Shown here: in pieces, positions 63,997 to 64,000 of the stretch
How the letters are laid out: each line of letters begins with the position of its first letter
Numbering within the stretch: the first letter of the stretch is position 1
Assembly: GCA_024305405.1 (NCBI GenBank)
Contig: JAKNDB010000054.1
Coordinates: 248,001-312,000 of the forward strand
Length of the DNA: 64,000 nucleotides
DNA from: Dirofilaria immitis
Lineage: Eukaryota > Nematoda > Chromadorea > Rhabditida > Onchocercidae
Direction of reading: 5' to 3'
Made by a program: the position numbers and the translations under genes
The notes under the pieces: model-generated
The model's database searches: none
Told to the model about the DNA's origin: nothing
The model's input: the letters and a program-made list of their open reading frames with translations, nothing else

Positions 63997-64000
63997 GTGA

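Noticed and set aside
1..64000. tRNA, rRNA and spliced-leader RNA genes
   Set aside because: Looked for T-loop motifs, cloverleaf-compatible GC-rich stretches and a spliced-leader-like sequence; none was convincing by eye.

Overview
The window reads as nuclear DNA of a nematode, most likely a clade III (spirurid/filarial-type) parasite; that placement is inference. The basis is very AT-rich sequence, many short GT-AG introns with TTTNAG acceptors, acceptors lying 3-9 nt before several start codons (as in spliced-leader trans-splicing), a major-sperm-protein-domain gene and a BEL/Pao retrotransposon relic. No CRISPR array, rRNA or recognisable tRNA was seen. Gene models were built by hand from splice signals and reading phase.

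Layout. 1-3014: mostly non-coding. 3015-8778 (-): a complete 14-exon class IIa histone deacetylase. 8779-10721: upstream spacer with a minisatellite and a CA microsatellite. 10722-11265 (+): a degraded-looking F-box-like gene. 14147-20318 (+): a BTB-BACK protein lacking its first exon(s). 23778-25101 (-): a short cysteine-rich single-pass membrane protein. 29626-30938 (+) and 32661-36486 (+): two more BTB-domain genes. 38082-47078 (+): a coiled-coil protein of about 1,140 residues from 24 exons. 49931-50614 (+): a small secreted cysteine-rich (WAP-like) peptide. 51885-58406 (+): an MSP-domain protein whose 4.5-kb first intron holds a minus-strand LTR retrotransposon relic. 60409-63996 (+): an LRRC59-like leucine-rich-repeat membrane protein that runs off the right edge.

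Themes. Four candidate cullin-RING ligase adaptors (one F-box-like, three BTB) lie within 26 kb, which suggests a local cluster of substrate receptors. The most striking technical signal is that nearly every frame break inside otherwise good exons is repaired by adding bases to a mononucleotide run (A4-A8, T4-T6, C3), and the repaired exons then fit the phases of both neighbours. This argues for homopolymer undercalling in the assembly rather than pseudogenes. Spacers hold minisatellites, purine-rich arrays, old duplications and some coding-like islands that could not be assigned.
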